Of a stretch of 64,000 bases of DNA, positions 1 to 10,639 are shown in pieces. The notes under the pieces are model-generated. The model worked only from the letters and a program-made list of their open reading frames with translations, had not been told where the DNA came from and searched no databases. Position numbers and translations under genes: made by a program. Where the stretch lies: the NCBI GenBank assembly GCA_002803225.1, contig NXFV01001589.1:62001-126000 (forward strand), in the 5' to 3' direction. Position 1 is the first letter of the stretch; each line of letters begins with the position of its first letter. This DNA comes from Gamarada debralockiae. Taxonomy: Eukaryota; Ascomycota; Leotiomycetes; Helotiales; Hyphodiscaceae.

Positions 1-2502
1 AGATATGTCACACCAGATATGTGTGGTCAGGCTATACTGGCGCCTATTGGAGTATGCATCTTGATGGATCGGACCGTTCTAATCCTGAGTAAAGTGTATC
101 TAGACTTTAGGGTTGATGATGGAGTTGGGCCCGGTGGCGCAGAATCCGGCCTCAGAGACAATGGAAGGTCTAAGGATGCAGTGGTGGAGTTGAAGTCTCG
201 CGGGCCATTGAGAGTGTGGTCAACTTGATCTGAGTTCTTGATGCTCCGAGGGGGAACCGGAATTCATGCATATTTCGCTTCTCGCAACCTTCTCGCAGCG
301 GTTCCCAACGGTTGACTAGATCGCAACCTTCTCGCAATGCTTCCCAACGGTCGACTAGATTTGCAATCGTCCGCGGAGTAATTGCTAGTTTCTATCCCAA
401 ATTACTGGACCTGAACTACAACGCCAAGCAGGAATTCGATACAACGAGCCGTGCAGCTTCTCACAACGATGTACTGGCATAATTGCGATTGAAGTTTAAT
501 CACTACCGAAGTGTCGAATTACCGAACTTGCCATGACTTCCGGATTCTGTCCCTTTGAATCCCAATACTATATGAGAAGTGGATCGTGATAAGAGAAAAT
601 AGCACAGCGTCGTACATGAAGGAGGAATCATCGCGGAGCAATGTGGGGGCCACAACAACTCCGAACTTGCCACAGACAAAGGAGGGACCGAGAGCAATGA
701 TATAACTCTCCTCTACCGGCATATATAATGGTTAAGTGACATGTAATAAAACCTTAAAGCCGACGGCGGCAGATTTGGAATCCCGGGCGATAAGGTAGAA
801 GAGCAGGCAGGAAAAAAGATACAGTTCTGGACCCCGCCCCCTGTTCTTGAGCTCTCGCAGAAAGAAGAGAATCCATATTATGTACCTACCTACCTGCAAT
901 GCAGTATAGCTATGTATGCAGGTGCTAATGTCATGCGATGCGGAGACGTAACCGGAATGCAGATGAAGCATCAAGCATAAGGCATGAGTGAGGTACTCAG
1001 CCCTACTTACCGTCTTTCCTGCTTCTCCTGAACTCAAATTCCCAAGCTCCCATGAAAAGCTAGACAATATCCAGATAAGGAAATATTCTCGACTTTCTCA
1101 TCACAAACTCCGAGTCTCCACCGTTGATTATAAATCAGCCGTCATCCTTATCGGCCTCTCTTAGTCGATGACTGGGAATCAAAACATTGCATGAGAAAAT
1201 ATGTACGCCATTATACGATTTCTGCAGCCTTTGGAGAAAGTAGAGAATAACCGCTGCGAGTAAGGTCTAAACATCTCATGAAGCCTTGCTCCCTGCGCGA
1301 AGTTCGAGGCTGAATAAGGAGGAATATGCCGTGAGAGCTCAAGTACCGAGTGACTTTTCACTCCAGCCAGCCCCGATAGTCCGGGGCACCCGCGTGTCCA
1401 ATGACTGGGAAAAGAAACTGGTCACGTGTCAATGAGGTTTTGCGTCTTGCAGCAGACTGGCCATGCATTTACTAGAAAGGGCAAGATGGGCCTTGTTCAA
1501 GATAGGTCTTAGGAGTGCAACTGCATGAGAGCTTTAAATCCATCCAGAGATATCTTCTTGGTCAAGAAAGAACAGGGCATGCTTACTCTCAGTGACCCCT
1601 GACTCTCCTTCAGCGCTCGTCAAAATCTCGTCACTCAGAGATTAGTAAGAATCAGCCCGTCAATCTTAAAACTTCCTCGAAAAGGGGAATCCACTTCTAT
1701 TTAGAGTGACAGCCACCCAATACCCTCTGGCTGTGAATCTGCGTCGGCCGTTTATTACGGGCTGGCGGACTTCGTTTCATGGTTTCGTAAGCGGGCTTGC
1801 TTTCTTCGCCGAGCAGTTGGAAATGATATGTAAGCATCTGGGAATGTGCCGACAGGATTAGTAGTGATGCAATACAGTATATGTAGAGTGGCCAATGAGG
1901 GAGCATTTGCTGCATCTTGACAAAATTATTAATAATCGGTTGTTTCTCCTTGGCTCCGCTCGCTGATACTTTCCCTGCTTCTTCCCCTTCTAATCGATCT
2001 ACTTCGCAGTGCTTGCCACCACTGATCTCTATCTTTTACCCTTTTGGGACCTTTGTGTAACTTGGTTTGTGTTTGTTCGTGAGAAAGAAGAGAATCCCAA
2101 AGATTGGAAGGCCCGTTCCTTCCGAAATCACGTGGCAAAAATATATCTTTAGAACCTTACCTAACCTTCGGACTTACGAAATGTGGTAGTATTTTGTTCG
2201 GATACACATCGTTGTTGACGCCGAATCGCATCACAGCAAGCATCTCACAGCTTCCCCGGTGTTGGTGGTGAAATCATCCGGCCCCGAAAAAGCGAGGTCC
2301 CCCAGCCTTCGACCTTTTTTTTTCGCAAGTGCAGCGCAGCATCCCAGAATTTCCTTGGGAATCTCCGGGCACACAACAAAGAATCCCCGACAAGCCGAAC
2401 TTAACTGAACTCTAACTCGATCCGATACTCGACGTCTTCGAAAGAGAGACGTCCACTTCCCTTACTCATTCAACCTTTCTCCCAATTCGTTAAGACATCT
2501 AC
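1..2502. other. Left-edge intergenic region, no gene recognised
   Basis: Only short open frames occur on either strand and none resembles a protein family I know. The stretch holds a 39-bp tandem duplication near 282-359 and a small perfect hairpin at about 1370-1387 (GCCCCG, six-base loop, CGGGGC). The last 250 bases before 2503 are pyrimidine-rich and are probably the promoter and leader of the bZIP gene that follows. A gene entering from beyond the left edge cannot be excluded. Confidence 0.5.
282..359. repeat. 39-bp tandem duplication, two copies
   Basis: Bases 282-320 and 321-359 are two head-to-tail copies of a unit beginning TCGCAACCTTCTCGCA and ending CGACTAGA or TGACTAGA. They differ at only a few positions, so the duplication is fairly recent. 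No coding role is apparent. Confidence 0.8.
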
Positions 2503-4055
2503 ATGATCTCCAGAATCATGCAGTCAATCGCGCCAGCTCCCGCTTCACAGCAGAGTATGCATAATCAGGTACCTACCCCTCCTAAATTTCCTCCTAGCTA
2601 CCCATTTCCATTACCCTTCATACCCATACCCACTCCAATTCGATTCCCACCTACCACCTACCTTACCTCGCTTTTCTTTCCCATCAGCCCGGGAAATTCG
2701 TTCGTAATCCGGAGCTCACTCACTTAAACACACACACACCTCATACCTCCTACCCAAGACACATTTGATCCCAAGTACAAAAGCTGACTCACTCTCGCAG
2801 CAGGAGATGAGCGCAGATAATGGTATAACCCCCCCTTTCCCCCCTCCCCTATTACCCACCTACTGCCTATACGAGAAGTAATCCCCAATTCAAACCCAAA
2901 TACCCATATCCGGCGCCCCCCATGCTCACCCAAACACTACTCACCCGTCAACGTCAACCTGCTGACATGATCCTCGCGCGTGCTCCAGACTTAAGAGCCC
3001 AGCTCGCCGCCGTCATCTCCACTCAGCAGCACAACGCTCCTCATGGCTACAACGACGTGCCAGCATCGAGCAGCGCTTCCCCTCACGACCACAACATCGA
3101 CCCGGCGATTGGCGGACCAGGAGGCATCATGAGCACCGGCGCAGACTCTGGCGGCGACGACAGCTTGGGCGACGGGCGCAAGGGCGGAAAGAGAGAGCTG
3201 TCGCAATCCAAGCGCGCTGCGCAAAATCGTGCTGCTCAGGTATGTTGTCCTGTTTTCATAATTGGAACCTGTATCGCGATGGAAGTTGAAGTGCGAGGCT
3301 CGTTAAAAGTTGTGATGGTCTCGTTGCTTTGTCAATTCTCATGTCATCCAAACAAGCAAATCTGAAGCTTACGTAAACAATTCACAGCGAGCATTTCGAC
3401 AGCGCAAGGAGGGATACATCAAGAAGCTCGAGGAGCAAGTCCGAGAACTACATGCGTTGGAGGACAATTACAAGGCGATCCAGGCGGAGAATTACTCGTT
3501 GCGCGAGTACATCATCCACCTGCAGTCTCGACTCATCGAGTCTCAAGGCGAATATCCGCAACCTCCCCCAAATGTCAACCTAAACCATCCTCATGCGAGA
3601 CATGAGCAGCATATGGATCATCTGCAGCGACATGAAGGAGCTCCTATTGCGCCGATGGCACCGATGAGCCAGGCCCACCAGCTGCAGGCGTCGGCCGCGC
3701 GAACCTTGGCTGCTGCTGGCCTGAACTCCAGCAAGCATGCTCAAGACGATCATGGGTATGAGCAGCATAAGAGATTCAAGGATAGTTCCAATGAGGACTC
3801 AGCCGCTGCGGACGCTCTTATCCGTTCCCAGTATGTATATTCTCGTGTTCTCCCTTCCCTCAAAGAAGTTGCGAGACGAGCACAAGCTCTAAAGTACAGT
3901 TCTTGAGAGTTAGACTCGCGACTTGAGTTCCTTATCTTGCGTCTTTCGTTTGTCCTTTTCTCCATTGCTCTCTCAAAACTCCATACTGACTTTTACTGTT
4001 TAACAGGCTTACTGGAAGTGCCGACGGTCTCCCTTCGTCCATGTCAATTCAATAA
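2503..4055 (+). CDS. kapC: bZIP transcription factor, KapC type
   Basis: A nuclear DNA-binding regulator of the AP-1-like bZIP class, matching the fungal family annotated as kapC. Proposed exons are 2503-2568, 2801-2822, 2989-3239, 3388-3830 and 4007-4055, giving 276 residues. All junctions have GT..AG and keep frame. The basic region straddles the third intron: KRAAQNRAAQ at about residues 104-113, then RAFRQRKEGY. It contains the N..AA(x)R contact pattern. A leucine-zipper heptad array follows (KKLEEQVREL ... ENYSLREYIIHLQSRL, roughly 121-155). The rest is Gln/His/Pro-rich and low complexity. The start at 2503 was chosen because its short first exon splices in frame through the 22-nt second exon; an ATG at 2518 is also possible. 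Biological targets cannot be read from the sequence. Family assignment is strong; the two 5' splice sites are less certain. Confidence 0.88.
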
Positions 4056-4389
4056 ATGCCCAACACCTCTTTCCATTACGATGTTTCTTCTACGAAATGC
4101 GGCATTGGCGTTAACGGAGTTACATGCGAAGAAGGCTTGCTTCGCTCCCAATGGTTTCTTATGGCGTCACATTGCTACAGCATGTATTGTATGTGTTGGA
4201 AGTGCCTGATGCACATCTATCAATCCAGGAATGGCGAAACTGGCGTTGGCATGCTTTACACTTTACGATAGGCCTCTCAAATTGTGGCTAGACAAATGTG
4301 CTTTTCTTTCAATCCACCAACAATGCATCTGCCTTCATTAACGCCAGCTATATTTTCCTGTGACGTTCCGTTTTGCTTGATGTGGCTGT
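4056..4389. other. Convergent 3' intergenic region
   Basis: This space lies between the stop codons of kapC (+) and ARP5 (-) and presumably holds both 3' untranslated regions. Short frames here show no family resemblance. Confidence 0.6.
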
Positions 4390-6810
4390 TTATGAGTAGG
4401 CGTTGCCTAGATCATGTTCCTGCTGATTGTTAGCTGGTGCCTCGAGACTTGAATGAGTGAGATGGCCTACTTTCAGATACTCAGCACCCTTCTCCATATA
4501 CTCCTCTCTACTCACAGCCGCCTGCTTCCACTTACTACTTCCCGCCCACTTCGCAGCCCCCCTCCACGGATCCAACACCGCATCCTTCGCCCTCCTGGTA
4601 ACCAACGGCAAATCAGCAGGTAACTGCGCCCTCAACCCCTCCCTCAACCTCTCATCAAAACTCCGAAACAGCGTATTACCCCCTGTCAAAAAGATATCCT
4701 TCAGAAACTCCTCCTGACTAGCAACGCCATTCAGTCGATGCGTCAGGATATCCGCCGCAATCTCCACGATCCCAGCTTGATCAAGCCCCGCAATCGATGG
4801 CTGGAATATAACTTCCGGCACACGGATTCGTTCAACGTTGAGATGGAGTTGGTGCGCTTCGGCCTGACTTCCAGGATCAAATGGTCTGGGACCGCGAAGG
4901 AATGCGTGAACGAGTGATTTCGTCCAGTCGGTTTGAGCATCGAGTGTATGCTGATCCGTGAAATCCGGATCATATTTCAGGAGATCAGCTTCCAGCGTCT
5001 TCAAGCTTGCACCAAGATCTTCTTCTTCCTCGTCATCGCTTCCTTCACCCGTAGCAATCTGTCGATAGACTCCCCAGTCATCATCATTCGCCCCAAAGTT
5101 ATCGTCGTCCCCTCCACGTCTTCGCTTCTTGGTGGGATTGTCAGAGGCCAGATTAGCAATACTCTTCATTCTGATTTGAGATGCCAACGACTTGCGGTTC
5201 CCTAAATCGGCCTTTAAACGTTCACGATCTTTCATCTTTTGAATGAGGTCTGCGCGGGCGTTTCTTCGCTCTTGAAGCCAGCCTTCGAGATCATTTTCTC
5301 GTTTCTCTTCATCGACTCGCTGTTCTTCTGCTACTCGTGCTTTCTCCTTTTCTTTCTCGGCTTTGGCACGTGCGCGAGCCTCATGGTTCGATTTCATGAG
5401 TCGTTGATGACGTTTCTGCTTGATTCCTGCTTCATCTAGCTGATCATCTGGGACTTCCAGGAGGCTGAAATCAGGCTCCTCGACTTCTTCCTCGATTTCG
5501 GGGCCGCCGACATCCTTGGTTCGTGCTTTTCGGATCGATTTGTCGAGTTCCTTGATTGTGCGCTCGAGAGCTGCTTCGTCTTTCATGTCCTCTGCATCAA
5601 GTAGTCGTTTAGCCTCTTTCTTGCTCTCATTGGCTATCTTTCCCTGTAGATTGCGGTAATAGTCCAGTTCTTGCTCCTTGCGGATCAGCTTCTCCAGCCG
5701 CATTTTGGCGGCTTGTTCTTGGAGTCGTCGGCCGCTCTCTTTGCGCTTTTCTGCTATCCTGGCGAGCTCTTCCTCGCTCTTCTGCACAATGACCTCTTCG
5801 GTGTACGGGTACTGGATGACATGATCTCGATCCTCCAGGCCTGTCCAGTCCAGGTAGGTGCTCAATTCTTGATCGTAATCTCGGGACAGATAGCAGTGAT
5901 CTCGGATCATGTATTCTGTCTGCGAAGAGTTGAGTTTTCCGGGGAATGTGGGGTATTTGAGACGGATGAGCTTGAGGAGGTATTCGGCGCTTTGTGAACC
6001 TCCCCAATTCAGCCGTGTTGCTTGGGTTAACAGGGCCTTGGAATTCAGGACTGGAATGAGATGTGTAGAGCTGTGAGAGGAGGAGACAACGAGTCCAGTC
6101 TTGCCGTTATTGTAGTCGTAGGAGAACAAGGAGTCGATTCCATATGCTAGGGACGGAGCAGAATAGCACTCGAAAATGATTTCCGTCATAGCTAGGCCTC
6201 AATATCAGTAGTATCCTCTAACCAACCCATAGAAACTCACATTTCCGCGAATAGGGCAGATTCGCAACAGCCTCTGTCATCACAATCGGCATATCAATCC
6301 CTCCATTCGAACCATCGATCCCCATCTTGATAAACACATAATCCAATATCGACTCCATAACATCCCAATTGCTGACGATCCCACTTCCTGCCTCGAATGC
6401 GTTCCTCATGTGTCCTCGAGCTGTTGTGTCCGCGTATACGTCGGCGCCGACGAAAGAGTAGGTCTTGCCCATCTTTCTGTCTCGGTATTTCGAGAAGATG
6501 GGCGTGAGGTTGAGGCGGGGCGCATCTTCGAAGGACCAGCCTGCTCGAGTTGCTGAGGAGCCTGTTTTATTTGAGTTAGCATATGGTATTTAAAGATTAT
6601 ACGAGGTTTGCGCGAAGGGGTAATACCATTGTCAATCACGATCGCAGCTCTCTCGGGGCCGCGCGCCACTGCTTTCTGGTAGCCATCAGGCTGGATATCG
6701 AGGTATTTCTCGAAATGAATCTCTCGAGGCGTGTAGAGCTTCGGTGGCGGGACGATACTCTGTGGTTCTGAAGCTTGCGCTGATGGGTCCATCGCAGAGG
6801 GCGCCATCAT
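4390..6810 (-). CDS. ARP5: Actin-related protein 5, INO80 chromatin-remodelling subunit
   Basis: Arp5 is a nuclear actin-fold protein that, with Ies6, forms a module of the INO80 remodeller and couples ATP hydrolysis to nucleosome sliding. The proposed exons on the minus strand are 6810-6627, 6561-6241 and 6191-4390, giving 768 residues, close to the usual Arp5 length. The actin fold begins with IVIDNGSSATRAGW, the phosphate-1 loop equivalent, reconstituted across the first intron. VIFQPSIAGLDQAGI and FLTGGNTLFRSFDERLREGL in the C-terminal third match the actin-fold core. Between the two halves is the long charged, Lys/Glu/Arg-rich coiled-coil insertion that marks Arp5 (about residues 290-510). 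Its 3' end converges on kapC; DAD4 lies upstream on the same strand. An ATG at 6807 or the longer in-frame start at 6855 are alternatives. Confidence 0.95.
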
Positions 6811-7227
6811 GTTGTCTGTGAAGATCGAATTTAACAATTGGTGGAGGTATGTCAAATCATCGCGGAGCCTTCCAATGTCTGATATTGGAGGGCAAAGTTG
6901 ACGTGCGATTGATGGGAAGTTGAGATAGATGTAAGCTGTGCGACTAAGAAATTGATTTCGTCGTACCGTGGCTGAATTCGAACGTTCAAGTGAATTTGGC
7001 GACAGCGAGGCTGAGGCCCAAACGCAAGGCTGTGATATATGGATTTGCCTTTTGCATGAATCTATACTTATATAGAGTGCTATCAGATAATCTCTGTAGC
7101 AGCATATTTAGTTATCACACTTGAACTTTGAATCTCTATATTGAGTTGCATTCATAAAATTCTATCCTGCCCAAACCTCCAAACGCCAATTTCTTGACCT
7201 GACCCATGCTTTCAGAACTCATCACGA
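6811..7227. other. ARP5 promoter / DAD4 3' region
   Basis: No coding feature is recognised here. It separates the DAD4 stop from the ARP5 start, both on the minus strand, and must contain the ARP5 promoter. The stretch around 7060-7160 is AT-rich. Confidence 0.55.
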
Positions 7228-7653
7228 TCACGATGGATCCTTGAGACTATCCGTTGCTTCAAGCAAGTTAGAAAAAACTGTGATGAAAAAGGAATAGGGT
7301 AGAAATACCTTCTAAATGGAAAAGGACGTTTGACTGGTAGTTCTTGAACATCTGGGCAACGAGCTCGACGTTCATGTTCTGGATGTTGATTTCCTAGAAA
7401 GGCGTTTAGCAGCTGGAGTACACGTTCTGGCCAGCACAACTGACTTGGAGGCTCTTGTTTAGAAGCATTATAGCTTCGTTGAGTTTCTCCTGTAAAGGAT
7501 CAGCGATTGTTTAGATTTGAGAGGCGTGTGGGGGAACTCATACCACGTTGTTGATGATACGAGAAAGCAGTAAATTCTGCTGATGCTCATGAGGGCTTTC
7601 CTAGATTATAATTAGCTGCATGATTGGAAAAGCAGAGAAGCAAAACTTACCAT
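7228..7653 (-). CDS. DAD4: DASH complex subunit Dad4
   Basis: Dad4 is a small subunit of the fungal DASH/Dam1 ring, which couples kinetochores to spindle microtubules. Five exons are needed: 7653-7651, 7600-7544, 7489-7445, 7393-7309 and 7256-7228. They give 72 residues, the normal Dad4 size. The product begins [20 protein letters not shown], continues [15 protein letters not shown], then [20 protein letters not shown] and ends [12 protein letters not shown]. All of these match the Dad4 helical hairpin. The first coding exon is just the ATG, followed directly by GTAAGT; every later junction has GT..AG and keeps frame. The whole gene is invisible to simple ORF finding. It shares a 223-bp upstream region with the divergent IES6. 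Confidence 0.92.
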
Positions 7654-7876
7654 CTTCTCGTTCTGTGATTTCTCAATGTCGAGTCGCGATATCGACGCGT
7701 TGGAGACGAAAAGGGAGGGCAAAAGCGGTGTAGACAGGCATGAAGTAAACACGTGAATGGCTGGTAACAAACAGCTGCGTTTGCAATTGAGATGTTCTAC
7801 AGGCTTCTTCCAACCCTTCAACTCAAACATTTTCACATCCTCACTGCCCGACCTCATTCCAATACTCGAATACAAA
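7654..7876. promoter_or_regulatory. Shared divergent promoter of DAD4 and IES6
   Basis: The 223 bases between the DAD4 start (minus strand) and the IES6 start (plus strand) must hold both promoters and leaders. No TATA box or named operator is asserted. The inference rests only on gene orientation and spacing. Confidence 0.55.
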
Positions 7877-8449
7877 ATGGCTCCCTCAACCCCCGAAGCT
7901 GATGCCCATCAGGCTCTCATCGAACAGCTTGACATCCACTCAATCCCCAAGCCCTTCCGAAACCACCATTGGAAGCCCAACCAACGCCGCAACAAGAACA
8001 TCAAGACCATCCTCGGTGACGCAGTTCGAAAAGAAGCCTCTCTAATGCCCACACAAGATAACTCCGGCGCCGTAACTCCCGCAGGAGACGAATACAGCAC
8101 CTCTACCGATGGAGACAGCACTCCAGCCATATCTACCCCAGCTTCTACTCTCCAGCCCAATCTCGCACAAGCATCACGGAATCTGTCAAAGCTGGTATTG
8201 GAGAGAAATATGAGGTCGAATGGGTTCTCAACTGCTCCGAATGCTACGTATACGAATATTGAGTCGGCGCCGAGCTTGGCGCATCCGAAGCATTATTGTG
8301 ATATTACGGGACTGTCGGCACCGTATACGGATCCGAAGACCAGGTTGAGGTATCATGACAAGGAGATCTTTGGGGTTATTAGGAGTTTGGGCCAGGGTGT
8401 TGCGGAGCAGTATTTGGAGGCTAGAGGGGCGCATACGGTCTTGAAGTGA
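7877..8449 (+). CDS. IES6: INO80 complex subunit Ies6 (YL1 C-terminal domain)
   Basis: Ies6 binds Arp5 and anchors it to the INO80 remodeller. This intronless frame gives 190 residues from the ATG at 7877. The frame is open upstream to an ATG at 7757, but that would place the start in the shared promoter, so the internal one is preferred. The C-terminal YL1_C signature is clear at about residues 138-165: YCDITGLSAPYTDPKTRLRY, with the conserved C-D-I-T-G and Y-T-D-P core. The N-terminal third has a basic patch (NHHWKPNQRRNKNIK) typical of Ies6. The middle is Ser/Thr-rich and probably disordered. Its functional partner gene ARP5 starts 1.07 kb away. Confidence 0.93.
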   Translation: MAPSTPEADAHQALIEQLDIHSIPKPFRNHHWKPNQRRNKNIKTILGDAVRKEASLMPTQDNSGAVTPAGDEYSTSTDGDSTPAISTPASTLQPNLAQASRNLSKLVLERNMRSNGFSTAPNATYTNIESAPSLAHPKHYCDITGLSAPYTDPKTRLRYHDKEIFGVIRSLGQGVAEQYLEARGAHTVLK

Positions 8450-9298
8450 GGGGGAAGGATATCTGGCTTGTGAACTGGGATATCTATGGATTTGACTGCG
8501 ATGGGATGCACATTTGGATACGGATGCGAATTGTGAAATGATTGGTTGAACAGTGAAGCACCAGTTTCTGGGGAGCGGCCACCATGAACTCCCTGCCTTC
8601 GAAGAATGATCTCGTGGGGATAACATACCCAGCATCGACCGAAAAGGGAACAGGCCGATGATAGCTATGAGTTTGGAGGATACATACAACACACCCAGTA
8701 TCCAGCATGTCTGACCGACAAAGTCAAGCTCATTCTACCCACCTGCCATCTTTCAACGACAGGTTCAGGAAAGCGCTCCGGCTTAATCGCGATCATAAGA
8801 TATCAATATCTGCCTAAAGATGACGGAGTACCGAGAGCATATAGAAGAATGGAACTCAGTTACCAGAACAAGATGTCCTGATCGTCACGGCAATGTCATG
8901 AACTCGAGCAGCATTGCTCTCTGAATGTCATATCTCCTCAAACCGTCGTCTGTATACAAACCTTACCCAATACAGCAATTGTCCCTTTCGTAATAAGACA
9001 AACCAGAGACCATCCTCCTTATCTCAGTAGGAGTATCGACTTTCAAGCTACCGTTGCTTTTGATTGTGATTGCAGTGACAGAAAAGCTACAAAGACTTAC
9101 TGAAGGAAAAATGACGCTAGACAAGCCCCATCGCGAAATCGTCCTCAGCAAAAAAAGCCGTGGCGCGACACCGTGCGCGTCCCTAAAACTCTCCCGCAAG
9201 GCCAGCTCTCCTTATCGTAGTCAAGCTTCACACAGCACACGACCGTTTCCGTTTCACTTTCCCCGCGCACAATTTGTTCTCACAGAGATAAAATCAAG
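8450..9298. other. Intergenic region between IES6 and GOT1
   Basis: About 850 bases with no recognisable gene. It should contain the IES6 3' untranslated region and the GOT1 promoter. Short frames on both strands (for example the minus frame at 8228-8692, mostly antisense to IES6) look like chance. Confidence 0.55.
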
Positions 9299-10048
9299 AT
9301 GCCTACTATGTGGTTGTCGGATTCGCAGAGTACGTAAATATCCCCTGTGGTTTTGAGGAGGAATGGTTGAATGGGCGATGGGCAGACAATCTGCGCTTTG
9401 CGCCGGAAGCAATGGGATGGGTTCAAGATGGGATAGTGGGAATGAGGGCTAATGGATGTGTGAAATAGAGATCGGTGTAGCGTTCTGCTCAGGCGGTGGG
9501 AATGAATCTATCTTATGTGCTTCAGCGCAAAAGTCAGCGCTGATGCTTGAACAGGAGGGTTCTTCTTGATCGGAGGAGTACTGCTGTTTTTTGATAGAGC
9601 TATGTATGCTCGCCTTTCCCCTATTCCCAAGCCCATTCACTGACAGATCCGCCCTTCTCCAGGCTCGCAATGGGCAACGTACGTTCTTCAATCCTCTCCA
9701 CTTCCTTCCCTCTCCCACCACATTCACCCATCCCCTTTAACACACAAATAGATCCTCTTCCTAATCGGCCTAACAATAATAATCGGACCCCAAAAAACGC
9801 TCCTCTTCTTTGCGCGCCGCCAAAAGCTCAAAGGAACAGCAGCCTTCTTCGGCGGACTAGCCCTGATTCTGATGCGTTGGGCCCTAATTGGTTTCCTGGT
9901 CGAGTTATATGGGATATTTATCTTGTTTGGGGATTTCTTGGGCACGATTGCGGGGTTTGCGAGGAACATACCTGTCATCGGGCCGTATATTGGGATGGCT
10001 GTGGATAGGGCTGGCGTTACTGTCAGGGGGGCAGAGTTGCCTGTTTGA
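9299..10048 (+). CDS. GOT1: Golgi transport protein Got1, small four-helix membrane protein
   Basis: Got1 is a small integral membrane protein of the early secretory pathway, involved in ER-Golgi vesicle traffic. Exons 9299-9329, 9469-9495, 9555-9603, 9663-9678 and 9752-10048 join in frame to 139 residues, the usual length. The assembled protein reads MPTMWLSDSQ, then KIGVAFCSGGGFFLIGGVLL, FFDRAMLAMGN, then ILFLIGLTIIIGPQKTLLFF, and it ends VRGAELPV. Four hydrophobic segments are visible, with the conserved RRQKLKGTAAFFGG loop between the second and third. Exon 4 is only 16 nt and exon 2 only 27 nt. The donor of intron 2 (GTGGGA) is weak but is the one that keeps the family sequence. A start at the second Met (9308) is possible. 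Confidence 0.94.
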
Positions 10049-10639
10049 GGTACGGGAGGTGGGAGGATTGGATGGTCTGGAAGGAAGTGAGGGATTGATT
10101 TGGGGAAGGAGTTGGTTGGCTTTATGTGATACTGTGATTGTGTTTGATTATGAGGAATCATCTGCGGCTGCCCGATGGTGTGTGCTGTTGTTCTAAGATG
10201 AACAGGCAATTTGAGGTTAGATTGTACAGTATGGCATGGGATCTTTGCAGAGCCCTGGCGTTGGGACATAGAGGGATCCAAAGCTGCGAAGTTGAGCCAT
10301 GCTCCTTGCCTAGCTTTTCGTATATCAAGAAGAGACTTCTTCTCGAAGAGTGCAGAAGTGCCCATGATCGATTTGTGTCTAGTTCCACCACATCAGAGGA
10401 GCATGAAGGCATGGGTACGAAAGGTCGTATATTCATTCACCTATGCAAAGCTCCCGTTCTCCCTCCATGAGAGTCTCATGCAAGGCTACAGCATCTTTCA
10501 GTTCCACCACTGTCCACGATCATAAGACACTATCTAGTATCTGCCTTATGAATACCAAAAAGGCCTGCCATACAATATGCAGTTCTCTCTTTCCCACTTC
10601 ACTCCCCGATTACCTACGGCCGTTCATGAAAAGAGGCAT
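10049..10639. other. Convergent 3' region of GOT1 and profilin
   Basis: The 591 bases between two converging stop codons contain no recognised gene. Short overlapping frames around 10138-10640 show no family similarity and are treated as untranslated sequence. Confidence 0.55.

Noticed and set aside
1370..1387. Perfect short hairpin as a regulatory RNA or terminator
   Set aside because: A six-base stem alone is expected by chance in this length of DNA, and intrinsic terminators do not apply to a nuclear fungal genome.
9724..10365. 213-codon minus-strand frame
   Set aside because: Overlaps the last GOT1 exon and its 3' region in antisense; no family match.
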